This document shows positions 24,049 through 35,141 of a stretch of 64,000 nucleotides of DNA, in pieces. The notes beneath the pieces are model-generated. The model had not been told where the DNA came from, did no database searches, and saw nothing but the letters and a program-made list of their open reading frames with translations. Position 1 is the first letter of the stretch, and each line of letters starts with the position of its first letter. A program made the translations under genes and the position numbers. Origin of the DNA: Hydrogenophaga sp. (GTDB taxonomy: Bacteria > Pseudomonadota > Gammaproteobacteria > Burkholderiales > Burkholderiaceae_C); the NCBI RefSeq assembly GCF_026125785.1, contig NZ_JAHCKL010000025.1, positions 1-64,000 of the forward strand. The letters run 5' to 3'.

Positions 24049-25134
24049 ATGCGACGTTCGACATTCCTTCGCCTGACGGCACTGGCCGCGGCAGTGGCGG
24101 GTCTTCCTCTGGCCGCAACGGCCCAGCAGGTGATCAACCTCACCGTGGCGTCGAGCCACCCCACCACCATCCCATGGGTGGGCTTCATTCCGCAGGTGTT
24201 CATGCCCGAGGTGGACAAGCGCCTGGCAGCGGGCGGCAAGTACAAGGTGCAGTGGCGGGAAGCCTTTGGTGGACAACTCTACAAGGCCAATGCCACCTTG
24301 ACCTCGGTGGAGCAGGGCATCACCGACATCGGCTGGGTGTTCAGCTACCTGGAGCCGGCGAAGATGCCGATCAGTCAACTCAGCGTGCACACGCCCTTCG
24401 TCACCAGCGACACGCGCATCGTGTTGGGTGCGATGAACGAACTCATCGAGAAGAACCCCGCGTTCAAGAACGAGTGGGACAAGTACAACCTCGTGTTCCT
24501 GGGTGCTACCGGGTCCGACACCTACGACATCTTCACCAAATTCCCCGTGAAATCGGTCGATGACCTGCGCGGCAAGAAGATCTCGGCGCCAGGCATCCTG
24601 GGCCAGTGGCTGCGCGGCGTGGGCGCCACGCCGGTCGACGGCGCGCTCACCACCTTCTACACCGACATCCAGACCGGTGTGTCCGACGGCGTGGTGTCCC
24701 TGGCCACCGGCATCCTGCCGACCAAGATCTACGAAGTCGCGCCCTACATCACCAAGGTCAACATGGGCGTGGTGTTCTCTGGCGGCCTGGCCATCAACAA
24801 GGACACCTGGGCCAAGCTGCCGCCGGAGGTGCAGACCGCGATGCGCGAGGCCGGCGCCGAGTACTCGCGCCGCCACGGCGAGGACCTGGTGCAGCGCCAC
24901 CAGGCCGCGCTGGACCGCATGGTCGAGATCGGCAAGACGCAGAACCCGCCGGTGACCGTGACCCCCCTGTCCGAAGCCGACCGCCGCAAGTGGATCGACC
25001 AGTTGCCCGCGCTGTCGCAGGAATGGGTGAAGAACAACGAAGCGCGCGGCGTGCCCGCCAAATCCTTGCTCACGCAGTACCTCACCGCCGTGAAGGCGCG
25101 CGGCGCCAAATCCGAGCGGGATTGGGAGCGCTGA
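24049..25134 (+). CDS. Orphan TRAP-type binding protein (DctP family)
   Basis: A 361-residue DctP binding protein and close paralogue of the one at 12681. It shares TVASSHPTTIPWVGF, QWREAFGGQLYKANATL, a LRGKKISAPGILGQWLRG pocket with the ligand-binding Arg, and TDIQTGVSDGVVSLATGILPTKIYEVAPY. The signal is cut near ATAQQ. It has no dctQM next to it and ends the operon. It may share the DctQM at 13797-15681 with a different ligand preference. After it comes 870 bp without a credible gene. Confidence 0.88.
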   Translation: MRRSTFLRLTALAAAVAGLPLAATAQQVINLTVASSHPTTIPWVGFIPQVFMPEVDKRLAAGGKYKVQWREAFGGQLYKANATLTSVEQGITDIGWVFSYLEPAKMPISQLSVHTPFVTSDTRIVLGAMNELIEKNPAFKNEWDKYNLVFLGATGSDTYDIFTKFPVKSVDDLRGKKISAPGILGQWLRGVGATPVDGALTTFYTDIQTGVSDGVVSLATGILPTKIYEVAPYITKVNMGVVFSGGLAINKDTWAKLPPEVQTAMREAGAEYSRRHGEDLVQRHQAALDRMVEIGKTQNPPVTVTPLSEADRRKWIDQLPALSQEWVKNNEARGVPAKSLLTQYLTAVKARGAKSERDWER

Positions 25135-25199
25135 TCACGTCCGCTGCGAGCGGCGCTCCCTTGCTCGCCGCCGCTGGTGCACCGTCAGCCCCTTTCTGG

Positions 25200-25935
25200 G
25201 CAGAGCTCATGAACGCCGTTCGTCCTGGGCTGGGCCTGTCCTGAGTCTGTTGAAGGGTCTCTGCGGGCAGATTGCCGGAAGGCTTCGACAAGCTCAGCCC
25301 GAACGGGGGGTGCTCGGAGGGAAGAGGCTCAGCCCGAACGGGGGATGGGGGCTCGGATGGAATGGGCTCAGTCCGAAGGCGGAGGCTCGGTCCGAAGGCA
25401 GGTGCTCGGTCCAAAAGCAGAGGCCCGGTCCCAATGAGGAGGTGCGCATGAACACCGTTCGCCCTGAGCCTGTCGAAGGGCCTCCACGGACGGATTGCCG
25501 GAGGGCTTCGACAGGCTCAGCCCGAACGGGGGATGGGGGCTCGGATGGAGTGGGCTCAGTCCGAAGGCGGAGGCTCGGTCCGAAGGCAGGTGCCCGGTCC
25601 GAAGGCAGAGGCCCGGTCCGAAGGCAGAGGCCCGGTCCCAATGGGGAGGTGCGCATGAACACCGTTCGCCCTGAGCCTGTCGAAGGGCCTCCACGGACGG
25701 ATTGCCGGAAGGCTTCGACAGGCTCAGCCCGAACGGGGGATGGGGGCTCGGATGGAATGGGTCCGGTCCAAAAGCAGAGGCCCGCTCCGAAGGTAGAGGC
25801 CAAGTCCCAATGGGGAGGCACGCACGAACACCGTTCGCCCTGAGCTTGTCGAAGGGCCTCCACGGACGGATCGTCGGAGGGCTTCGACAGGCTCAGCCCG
25901 AACGGGGGATGGGGCTCGGATGGAATGGGGCCGGT
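25200..25935. repeat. Paired palindromic repeats (BIME-type), array 2
   Basis: This fills the 870-bp gap between the DctP gene and hipA. Three full paired units start near 25450, 25657 and 25826 (periods about 207 and 169 bp), with degenerate ones before them. Each unit is an inverted pair: CCGTTCGCCCTGAGCCTGTC, then a ~22-bp loop, then TTCGACAGGCTCAGCCCGAA. Units are separated by degenerate CGGTCCGAAGGCAGAGGC tandem tails of about 17-18 bp. The same unit recurs inverted in array 3. Short frames here are translated repeats, not genes. Confidence 0.85.
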
Positions 25936-26004
25936 TCAAAGGTAACGGTCCGTGCCAGGTGCGGCCTGCGTGCCAGGTGCGGCCTGGCCGGCGTGTGCCG
26001 GTGG

Positions 26005-27339
26005 TCAGCGCGCTGGCACGCGCCCGCGCCGCCGGCCCACGGCCTGCACCGCTGGCACGGCCTGGAAATGCGCCAGCAGGCGGGCTTTCTGTTCGGGCAG
26101 CAAGGGGCTGGCCTCGATCAGCGCGGGCCAGGCTTGCAGCGCGCGCTCCACGGTTTCGCGCAGCACCGCGCGCACGCGCGTCTCCAGCAGCCCGGCGGCG
26201 TTGCAGAGCTGGCGCACCAGGGTTGGCGTGAGCTGCGCGCGATCGGGTGCGCCGGGGAAGAAGCGCAGCGCGTGGCCGCGCCCGCCCAGGTAGGCGGCGT
26301 AGGCCACGACGTCATAGGCCGGGCTCAGCGCCGGTGTGCGCCCGTCGGCGTAGACCACGCCGAAGTTCTTCACGTGCGCGTCGTAGTTGCCCAGCATCTC
26401 GTTGACCATGAGGCGGCGCAGCAGCTCGTGTGCGGCCTCGTCGCCCAGGCCCATGGACTCGCGCAGCGTCAGCAGCAGGGCAGCGTAGTTGGCGCGCTGC
26501 TGGGGGTCCTGGTACTTGTCCAGCGGGTCCAGGCCCAGCACCTGCGCGAAATCCTCGCAGTGGATGTGGCGCGCGCCGGCGCGGTCGAAGCGCTCGACGG
26601 CGAGGAAGTGCGCGCCCGTGTGCAGCGCGAAAGGGGTGTCCTGCAGCTCGATGTCGCTCACCGGGCGCAGGCTGGCGCGGCACACCTGTACGCCAGCGGC
26701 TTGCGCCAGTTGCAGGGACAGTGCTTCCACCTCGGGCAGCAGCGCGTAGTCCACGGCGGGCAGCTTGGCGATGATGTGCACACCGCTGCCGCCGTCTGCG
26801 CGCGTGCGTGCCACGTACCGCCCGCCGGCCTCCACCAGCCCCAGCTTGGGCTGTATGCCCGAGAGCGAGACGGCGCCCGCCACCGGGTCATCGACCACGC
26901 TGGCTTCCAGCGCGTCCTGGTGCTGCGTGACGATGGCCGCCGTGGCCAGGCGGCTCTGCGCCGAAGGCGTGGCACGCACCGCGCCGGGCAGGTCGTCGCC
27001 GCACATGGCCAGCAGGTCGAAGTGGTCGTCCGGCGCACAGCCGCGCAACTGTTCCAGGTGCCGGCGCAGCGGCCCTTCAGGCAGCAGGTTCTGGAAGAAG
27101 GTCGGCAGGCGTTCGCCCTGGCCGTTGAAGAACGGCTGCACCGCGTGCTGGGCCACGAAGGTGGCGCGGTCCGCGGCGTCGGCGAAACGGGCCGACCACG
27201 ACAGCACCGGCGCCTGTGGATCGAGCCAGAAGCCTGGCTCGGGCTGCAGGCGGGTGATGGCGTTGGCGCCCTGGCCGTACTGGAACAGCACGCCCACCAG
27301 GCGCTGCTCCAGATGGATGTCCAGGCTGCGGAATCTCAT
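26005..27339 (-). CDS. hipA: HipA-like serine/threonine kinase toxin
   Basis: A 444-residue HipA-family kinase, the toxin of a type II toxin-antitoxin pair. E. coli HipA phosphorylates glutamyl-tRNA synthetase and causes persistence. Visible parts are the N-terminal HipA region with LPTFFQNLLPEGPLRRHL near residue 78, the loop SLSGIQPKLGL near 158, the catalytic loop GNYDAHVKNFGV with Asp320, and the metal-binding SPAYDVV with Asp343. It starts at ATG 27339 and overlaps hipB by 4 bp, so the antitoxin is made first. The end is Arg-rich and lies against repeat array 2. Its target may differ from GltX. Confidence 0.88.
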   Translation of the reverse strand: MRFRSLDIHLEQRLVGVLFQYGQGANAITRLQPEPGFWLDPQAPVLSWSARFADAADRATFVAQHAVQPFFNGQGERLPTFFQNLLPEGPLRRHLEQLRGCAPDDHFDLLAMCGDDLPGAVRATPSAQSRLATAAIVTQHQDALEASVVDDPVAGAVSLSGIQPKLGLVEAGGRYVARTRADGGSGVHIIAKLPAVDYALLPEVEALSLQLAQAAGVQVCRASLRPVSDIELQDTPFALHTGAHFLAVERFDRAGARHIHCEDFAQVLGLDPLDKYQDPQQRANYAALLLTLRESMGLGDEAAHELLRRLMVNEMLGNYDAHVKNFGVVYADGRTPALSPAYDVVAYAAYLGGRGHALRFFPGAPDRAQLTPTLVRQLCNAAGLLETRVRAVLRETVERALQAWPALIEASPLLPEQKARLLAHFQAVPAVQAVGRRRGRVPAR

Positions 27340-27683
27340 GGCCGCGTGGGGGGTGAAGGGCGTGGGGCGGCGGGTGTGGCGGCACGGCGTTCCAGCAGCA
27401 GGCGCTCCACGTCGCTGAGCACGCGCGGGCTGCCCGTGGCCGCGGCGGGGTGGTCCGCGCTGCGCAGGGAGGCCGCCACGGTCTTGGGCACCAGGGCCAG
27501 CTCCAGCCCCAGTTCGTCGGCCAGGGCCATGAGGCTGGTGGCGCGCAACGCCGTGCGGCCTTGCAGGGCCTGGCGCACGGCCAGCGCACTCAGGCCGGTG
27601 CGCTCGGCCAGCGTCTTGTATTGCAGGCCCCGGGCGATGCGGGCGGCTTCCAGTTCGGCGGCCAGGGATTGCAGGGTTTTCAT
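27336..27683 (-). CDS. hipB: HipB-like XRE-family antitoxin
   Basis: A 115-residue protein with one Cro/C1-type helix-turn-helix (about residues 8-65: LAAELEAARIARGLQYKTLAERTGLSALAVRQALQG), followed by a Pro/Ala-rich tail. It sits directly upstream of hipA with the classic ATGA overlap. It would bind HipA and repress the operon from sites in the AT-rich 217-bp spacer shared with imuA. The protein is a little longer than E. coli HipB (88 residues), mainly because of the tail. Confidence 0.85.
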   Translation of the reverse strand: MKTLQSLAAELEAARIARGLQYKTLAERTGLSALAVRQALQGRTALRATSLMALADELGLELALVPKTVAASLRSADHPAAATGSPRVLSDVERLLLERRAATPAAPRPSPPTRP

Positions 27684-27864
27684 GAAGAAATTAAAGCATT
27701 TATTCAGGGTTTGGAGAAATCAAACTTTGTTTTTATGTCAAATATTTCAATACTTTGATAGTGTTTTTATAGAAAACATAACTTTAATTATCTTTCTGAG
27801 CAGGTGAGAAAAGGGCCGAAAACAGCTTCGTCCGACCATGCTGGACAGGTTTTTGGCTTTCATA
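27684..27864. promoter_or_regulatory. AT-rich divergent spacer between hipBA and imuA
   Basis: About 180 bp of clearly AT-rich DNA. On the minus strand TTGACA (27741 down to 27736) is a plausible -35 box for hipBA. ACTTTG...TTTTTAT sequences appear twice (near 27724 and 27754) and could be operator half-sites for HipB. Exact promoter elements are uncertain. Confidence 0.4.
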
Positions 27865-27884
27865 TACTGTATGTAGAAACAGTA
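27865..27884. promoter_or_regulatory. LexA (SOS) box of the imuA-imuB-dnaE2 cassette
   Basis: TACTGTATGTAGAAACAGTA is a close match to the gammaproteobacterial LexA box (CTG-N10-CAG inside an A/T-rich palindrome), 16 bp before the imuA ATG. SOS control of this mutasome cassette is established in several bacteria, so DNA damage induction is expected here. Confidence 0.85.
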
Positions 27885-27900
27885 TTTTAAGGCCATCCCC

Positions 27901-28689
27901 ATGCTTGCTTCATCCCCTGTGCAGAGGGGCGTTCTGCCGCCGATGCCCTCCGTATGGCGGGGCGACCAACTGGGTTCACCGGTGTCGGCTGTGTGGCCCA
28001 GCGGCTTTGCCGCGCTGGACGCGCAACTGCCCGGAGGGGGCTGGCCCGGCCATGGCCTGACCGAGATCCTCGCGCCCCTGGGTGGTGGCACGCTGGAATG
28101 GCGCCTGCTGGGCCCCGCGTTGCGCCGCATCTGCGCGGACGGCCCGCCGGTGGTGCTGGTGGGGCCGCCGCTGCAGCCCCATCCGCCGGGCCTGCGGTTC
28201 GATGGCATCGGCGCGCACCGGCTGGTCTGGGTGCGGGCCGACACGCCGGCCGAGCGCCTGTGGTCGGCCGAACAGCTCATCAAGGCCCAGGCCTGTGGCG
28301 CACTCATGGTCTGGCTGCCGCAGGCGCGGGCGGTGGAGATCCGTCGCCTGCAGGTGCTGGCCGCCGGCTTCGACGCGCCGGTGTTCGTCTGCCGGCCCAG
28401 CCGCGCGCTGCGCGAATCGTCGGCCGCGCCGCTGCGGCTGTGGGTCGAGGCCGGGCTGGACTGGACGCTGCAGGTGCGCATGGTCAAGCGCAAGGGCCCG
28501 CCGCTGGACGGCACGCTGACGCTGGCTTCCGTGCCCGGCAGCCTGCAGGCCCTCATCACCCCCCGGCTGCGCCAGCCCAGCCTGTGGGTGCCACCGCGCC
28601 AACAAGACGCAGAGAAAGAGAGCCAAGGCCATGTTGTGGTCCGCACTCCTGCCCCAGCCGAACCCCGGCACAGCCCCGCCGCCCACTGA
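27901..28689 (+). CDS. imuA: ImuA, translesion synthesis-associated RecA-like protein
   Basis: A 262-residue ImuA (SulA/RecA-related) protein of the damage-inducible mutasome. Family stretches are VWRGDQLGSPVSAVWPSGFAALDAQLPGGGWPGHGLTEIL at the N-terminus, GPPLQPHPPGLRFDGI, and AEQLIKAQACGALMVWLPQAR. The Walker-type loop is weak, as usual in ImuA. It starts 16 bp after a LexA box and overlaps imuB by 59 bp, so the two are translationally linked. It acts with ImuB and DnaE2 to copy damaged DNA, at the cost of mutations. Confidence 0.92.
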   Translation: MLASSPVQRGVLPPMPSVWRGDQLGSPVSAVWPSGFAALDAQLPGGGWPGHGLTEILAPLGGGTLEWRLLGPALRRICADGPPVVLVGPPLQPHPPGLRFDGIGAHRLVWVRADTPAERLWSAEQLIKAQACGALMVWLPQARAVEIRRLQVLAAGFDAPVFVCRPSRALRESSAAPLRLWVEAGLDWTLQVRMVKRKGPPLDGTLTLASVPGSLQALITPRLRQPSLWVPPRQQDAEKESQGHVVVRTPAPAEPRHSPAAH

Positions 28690-29959
28690 CGGCGCCGCCG
28701 CGCAGCAGCGCGCGCTGGCCATCTGGGCCCTGCAGTTCACGCCCCGCGTGGCCCTGGCCGACGAAGCCGTGCTCATGGAGGTGGACGCCAGCGTGCGCCT
28801 GTTCGGTGGCCGCCGCGCCCTGCGGGACCGCGTGCTCACGCAGGGGCGCGAACTCGGCCTGGTGGCGCGGCTTGCCTGGGCGCCCAACGGCCTGGCCGCG
28901 CTGGCGCTGGCGCGTGCCGGCATCGAGAACGGCTTGCGCCGCTCGCTCGCCGAACAGCTCGACGCCTTGCCCATGGCCACGCTGAGCGCCGTGCAGCCGC
29001 ACCGCCGAACGCTGGAGCACATCGGCTGCCGCACCTTGGGTGATCTGCGTGCGCTGCCGCGCGGCGGCATCGCGCGGCGGTTTGACGCAACGCTGCTGCG
29101 GGCGCTGGACCAGGCCTATGGCCATGCACCCGAGGCGCACACCTGGGTGACGTTGCCCGAACACTTTGAAGAACGGCTCGAACTCATGGCGCGGGTGGAA
29201 CAGGCGCCGGCCCTGCTGTTCGGCGCCCGGCGCCTGCTGCACCTGCTCGCGGCCTGGCTGGCCGCGCGGCGCGCGGGCGTCACCGCCTTCACGCTGCGGT
29301 GGGCGCACGACGCGATGCGCGCCCGCGCGGCCGGCGAGGGCGGTGAACTCACCCTGCGCACGGCCGAGCCCACGCGCGATGTGGAGCACCTGTGCCGCCT
29401 GTTGGCCGAACACCTCGCGCGGGTGGCGCTGGCCGCGCCCGTGGGCGAACTGACCCTGCGGGCCACCGAGGTGATGCCCCTGCACGGTGTGAGCGCCTCG
29501 CTGTTGCCCGACACCGTGCACCAGGGCGAGAAGAAGCTCGGCCTGGTGCTGGAGCGGCTGGCCGCGCGGCTGGGGCCGCAGCGCGTGGTGCGCCCGGTGC
29601 TGTGCGAAGACCACCGCCCCGAACACATGTGCCACTGGCAGCCGGCGGCGCTGCCTCTGCCGCGCAAAGGCGCTCCAGGCACCGACCTGCCGCAACCCGG
29701 CTTCATCCTGCCCCAGCCCTTGCGGCTGCTGATGCAGGACCACCGGCCGGTCTACCACGGCGCCCTGGTCTTGCTGCTGGGTCCCCAGCGCGTGGAAGCC
29801 GGCTGGTGGGACCGGCCCCCAGACGCCAACGGGTCGCCGCCGTGCACCGTGGTGCGCGACTACTGGGTGGCCTTGTCGCCCGAGGCCGGCGTGGTGTGGG
29901 TGTTCCAGGCGCGGCTGGAAGAGGGCACTGCCTGGTTTCTGCATGGGCACTTTGCCTGA
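28631..29959 (+). CDS. imuB: ImuB, Y-family polymerase-like mutasome subunit
   Basis: A 442-residue ImuB, a Y-family-like protein that lacks polymerase activity and links DnaE2 to the beta clamp. It starts MLWSALLPQPN and has AIWALQFTPRVALADEAVLMEVDASVRLFGG, the remnant of the palm domain, then LPRGGIARRFDATLLRALDQAYG, which matches the helix-hairpin-helix and thumb region. The C-terminus holds GLVLERLAARLGPQRVVRP. The acidic catalytic triad of true Y polymerases is not evident. It overlaps imuA by 59 bp and is followed 61 bp later by dnaE2. Confidence 0.92.
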   Translation: MLWSALLPQPNPGTAPPPTDGAAAQQRALAIWALQFTPRVALADEAVLMEVDASVRLFGGRRALRDRVLTQGRELGLVARLAWAPNGLAALALARAGIENGLRRSLAEQLDALPMATLSAVQPHRRTLEHIGCRTLGDLRALPRGGIARRFDATLLRALDQAYGHAPEAHTWVTLPEHFEERLELMARVEQAPALLFGARRLLHLLAAWLAARRAGVTAFTLRWAHDAMRARAAGEGGELTLRTAEPTRDVEHLCRLLAEHLARVALAAPVGELTLRATEVMPLHGVSASLLPDTVHQGEKKLGLVLERLAARLGPQRVVRPVLCEDHRPEHMCHWQPAALPLPRKGAPGTDLPQPGFILPQPLRLLMQDHRPVYHGALVLLLGPQRVEAGWWDRPPDANGSPPCTVVRDYWVALSPEAGVVWVFQARLEEGTAWFLHGHFA

Positions 29960-30020
29960 GCCTGTTGACAGCCATCCCCAGCCCCCAACAAGAAAGAAAG
30001 AGACCCACAGAGGGCGCCCC

Positions 30021-33128
<3,108 letters not shown>

Positions 33129-33139
33129 GGTGGGACGGT

Positions 33140-33990
33140 TCCGGCTGAGCCGCTCCGTCCGGGTTGGGCGCCCTTCGTTCGAGCCATCCCCCCCTCCGTT
33201 CGGGCCACCCCCCTCCGTTCGGGCTGAGCCTGTCGAAGCCCTCATGCGCAGTGCCTATGGAAGCCCTTCGACAGGCTCAGGGCGAACGGGGAGCATGCGC
33301 ACCTCCCCTCATTGGGGAAGAACTCCCTTCGTTTGGGACGACCCCTCCGTCCGGTCATCCCCATCCGTTCGAGCAGGCCCCTCCGTTCGAGCTAACCCTT
33401 TCCGTTCCGGCCATCCCCCCTCCGTTCGGGCTGAGCCTGTCGAAGCCCTCATGCGCTGTGAGCCTATGGAAGCCCTTCGACAGGCTCAGGGCGAACGGGG
33501 AGCATGCGCACCTCCCCTCATTGGGGAAGAACTCCCTTCGTTTGAGTCGACCCCTCCGTCCGGGTCATCCCGCCTCCGTTCGGGCAGGCCCCCGCCGTTC
33601 GGGCAGCCCCTTCCGTGCGAGCTAACCCCTCCGTCCATGCCACCCCCTCCCGTTCAGGTAGGCCCCTCCGTCCGGACCACCCCCTCCGTTCGGGCTGAGC
33701 CTGTCGAAGCCCTCATGCGCTGTGAGCCTATGGAAGCCTTTCGACAGGCTCAGGGCGAACGGGGAGCATGCGCTCCGCCCCTCATCGGGGAAGAACTCCC
33801 TCCGTTTGGGACGACCCCTCCGTCCGGACCACCCTCCCTCCGTCCGGTCATCCCGCCTCCGTTCGAGCCACCCCTCTCCGTCCATGCCACCCCCCCGTTC
33901 GGGCTGAGCTTGTCGAAGCCCTCATGCACTGAGCCTATGGAGGCCCTTCGACAGACTCAGGGCGAACGGGGACCATGCGCTCCACCCCTC
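33140..33990. repeat. Paired palindromic repeats (BIME-type), array 3
   Basis: A ~790-bp gap after dnaE2 filled with four paired units. The inner marker GGGCTGAGCCTGTCGAAGCC begins near 33221, 33428, 33691 and 33901 (periods about 207, 263 and 210 bp). Each is followed after a ~25-bp loop by the inverted arm CCCTTCGACAGGCTCAGGGC and then GGAGCATGCGCACC or a near variant. Degenerate CCCCTCCGTTCGGGC tails of 16-20 bp separate them. It is the same unit as in array 2 but in opposite orientation, so the two arrays flank the hipBA-imuABC segment as inverted repeats. Confidence 0.85.
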
Positions 33991-34194
33991 ATTGACCGTC
34001 TCGGTCACGATGTCCACGCCCGGCACCAGGCGCGAAGAAATCTCCACCGAAGGCGGTTGCGCCCACGCGCTGCCGTGGCCACCCATGCCGCTGCCGCCAA
34101 CGACGGCGACGAGCAGAAGCTTGGCAACCGCCCGCAATGCGGCCCGGGCCCGGTGGCATCTGAGTGCACTCTTCAGCATCATCACCTTCTTCAT
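33922..34194 (-). CDS. Small exported protein, C-terminus formed by repeat DNA (probably truncated)
   Basis: A 90-residue frame that I do not recognise. It starts MKKVMMLKSALR and has a hydrophobic LRAVAKLLLVAVVGGSGMGG stretch and AWAQPP, which read as a signal peptide with a cleavage site. A short mature part follows, including VEISSRLVPGVDIVTETVN. Its last ~20 residues (WSPFALSLSKGLHRLSA) are simply translation of the palindromic repeat unit, so the original C-terminus was probably lost when array 3 formed. Its ATG overlaps the stop of the NYN gene (ATGA), which supports real, coupled translation. Function unknown. Confidence 0.5.
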   Translation of the reverse strand: MKKVMMLKSALRCHRARAALRAVAKLLLVAVVGGSGMGGHGSAWAQPPSVEISSRLVPGVDIVTETVNEGWSAWSPFALSLSKGLHRLSA

Positions 34195-34751
34195 GTGTGC
34201 ACCCCTGAACAATGTCCGGTCAGCACACCGTCGGATCCTGGCCCGGGCCCGCATGCCTCGGCCGGCGGCGACGGGTCGTCCAGAAACGTGAACGCATCGC
34301 ACGCCGCCACAAAAGGCGCTGGCGTGTACCGCTGGCCAAAGCCATAGACCCGCAGGCCTTCCTCCTGAATGCGCCGCGCCAGCGCCGTGTAGTCGCTGTC
34401 GGAAGACACGATGCACATGCCATCCACCTTGCGCGCATACAGCAGGTCCATCGCATCCACGATCAGCACCGAGTCCGTCGCGTTCTTGCTGCGCACATGG
34501 CGGAACTGCTGGTAAGGCCGGATCGACAGCGTCTGCAGCAACTTCTTCCAGGGCGCGAGCTGCGTGGTGGTCCAGTCGCCATACGCGCGGCACACCGTGG
34601 GCCGGCCATACGCCCGCACCTGCGCCATCACCTGCGGCGCCTGCGCGGCGTGCGCGTTCTCGGCATCGATCAACACCGCCAGCCGGGGTGTGGGCATGTG
34701 GTGTTGCTGCTCTTCCTGTTGTTGCTGATGCTGCTGTGGGTACTGCTGCAT
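34191..34751 (-). CDS. NYN-domain (LabA/DUF88-like) putative RNase
   Basis: A 186-residue protein with a PIN-like NYN domain. The acidic active-site positions are visible: Asp29 in RLAVLIDAENA, the Asp in NATDSVLIVDAMDLLY, and the pair in CIVSSDSDYTALARRIQEEG. The C-terminal domain end GFGQRYTPAPFVAACDAFTFL is typical. Many relatives continue into a LOTUS (OST-HTH) domain, which is absent here. An N-terminal Gln/His-rich stretch (about residues 2-18) is unusual. ATG 34751 is preferred because GGGAGG lies about 6 bases upstream. The ~390-bp leader to the divergent WYL gene contains a strong RNA structure (34803-34878). Its predicted role is cleavage of RNA. The target is unknown. Confidence 0.8.
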   Translation of the reverse strand: MQQYPQQHQQQQEEQQHHMPTPRLAVLIDAENAHAAQAPQVMAQVRAYGRPTVCRAYGDWTTTQLAPWKKLLQTLSIRPYQQFRHVRSKNATDSVLIVDAMDLLYARKVDGMCIVSSDSDYTALARRIQEEGLRVYGFGQRYTPAPFVAACDAFTFLDDPSPPAEACGPGPGSDGVLTGHCSGVHT

Positions 34752-34802
34752 GCATGGCCTCCCTGTCGCTTGGAACACCACCGCCACGCGGGTGAGGGTG
34801 GC

Positions 34803-34878
34803 GGTGGCCCGAAAGGGTTGGCGTACCGAGATTTGAAATCAAAACCGGCGAGACCGAAGTCTCCCCATCCGGGCCACC
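34803..34878 (-). ncRNA. Structured tRNA-like leader element upstream of the NYN gene
   Basis: A 76-nt segment closed by a perfect 9-bp stem (GGTGGCCCG at 34803-34811 with CGGGCCACC at 34870-34878). On the minus strand it contains GAGAC-TTCG-GTCTC, a UUCG-capped hairpin, and TGATTTCAAATCT, and its 3' side continues as GCCA. The length, terminal stem and GCCA end are tRNA-like. There is no TTCRANY T-arm and the anticodon-like stem pairs poorly, so it is not a standard tRNA. It lies 52 nt upstream of the NYN start in the sense of transcription. It may be a leader structure or a tRNA mimic. It fills much of the 390-bp gap. Confidence 0.45.
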
Positions 34879-34902
34879 ATAAACGGAAGCACAGACAAGA
34901 AA

Positions 34903-34936
34903 GAGATCGCTGCAACGCAATCGTTGCAGCGATCTC
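34903..34936. other. Perfect 15-bp hairpin in the NYN/WYL divergent spacer
   Basis: GAGATCGCTGCAACG (34903-34917), CAAT loop, CGTTGCAGCGATCTC (34922-34936). On the minus strand it is followed by TTTCTTGT, a weak T-tract, so it could act as an attenuator in the NYN leader. It could also be an operator for the WYL regulator. The sequence GATTTCAAATCT occurs just beyond it (34940-34951) and, inverted, in the structured element (34829-34840). Confidence 0.55.
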
Positions 34937-35141
34937 ATCGATTTCAAATCTTCAGGACGCCAATCCCGGCCGCACTGTTTGTACGGCGAAAGAAGTATAG
35001 AAGAGGCGGGACGGGCTCATGGTCAGCGACATGAATGACGTTTTGCGTTGAACACGTAAGCGTAGTCGTGTAACGTCTCACCGCAGCCTGCAAAGCAAGA
35101 TGAGCTTGCGGGAAAAATGATCGAGAGGCAGGGAGGGAAAA

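Noticed and set aside
29943-30020. Upstream start for dnaE2 at 29943
   Set aside because: It would overlap the end of imuB and add 26 residues not matching the conserved PHP start. ATG 30021 fits better.
34803-34878. Functional tRNA gene on either strand
   Set aside because: There is no T-arm with TTCRANY, and the anticodon-like stem has mismatches. Only the terminal stem, length and GCCA are tRNA-like.
34670-34915. Small minus-strand open frame over the NYN leader
   Set aside because: It overlaps both the structured element and the NYN start in another frame, and has no ribosome site or recognisable domain.
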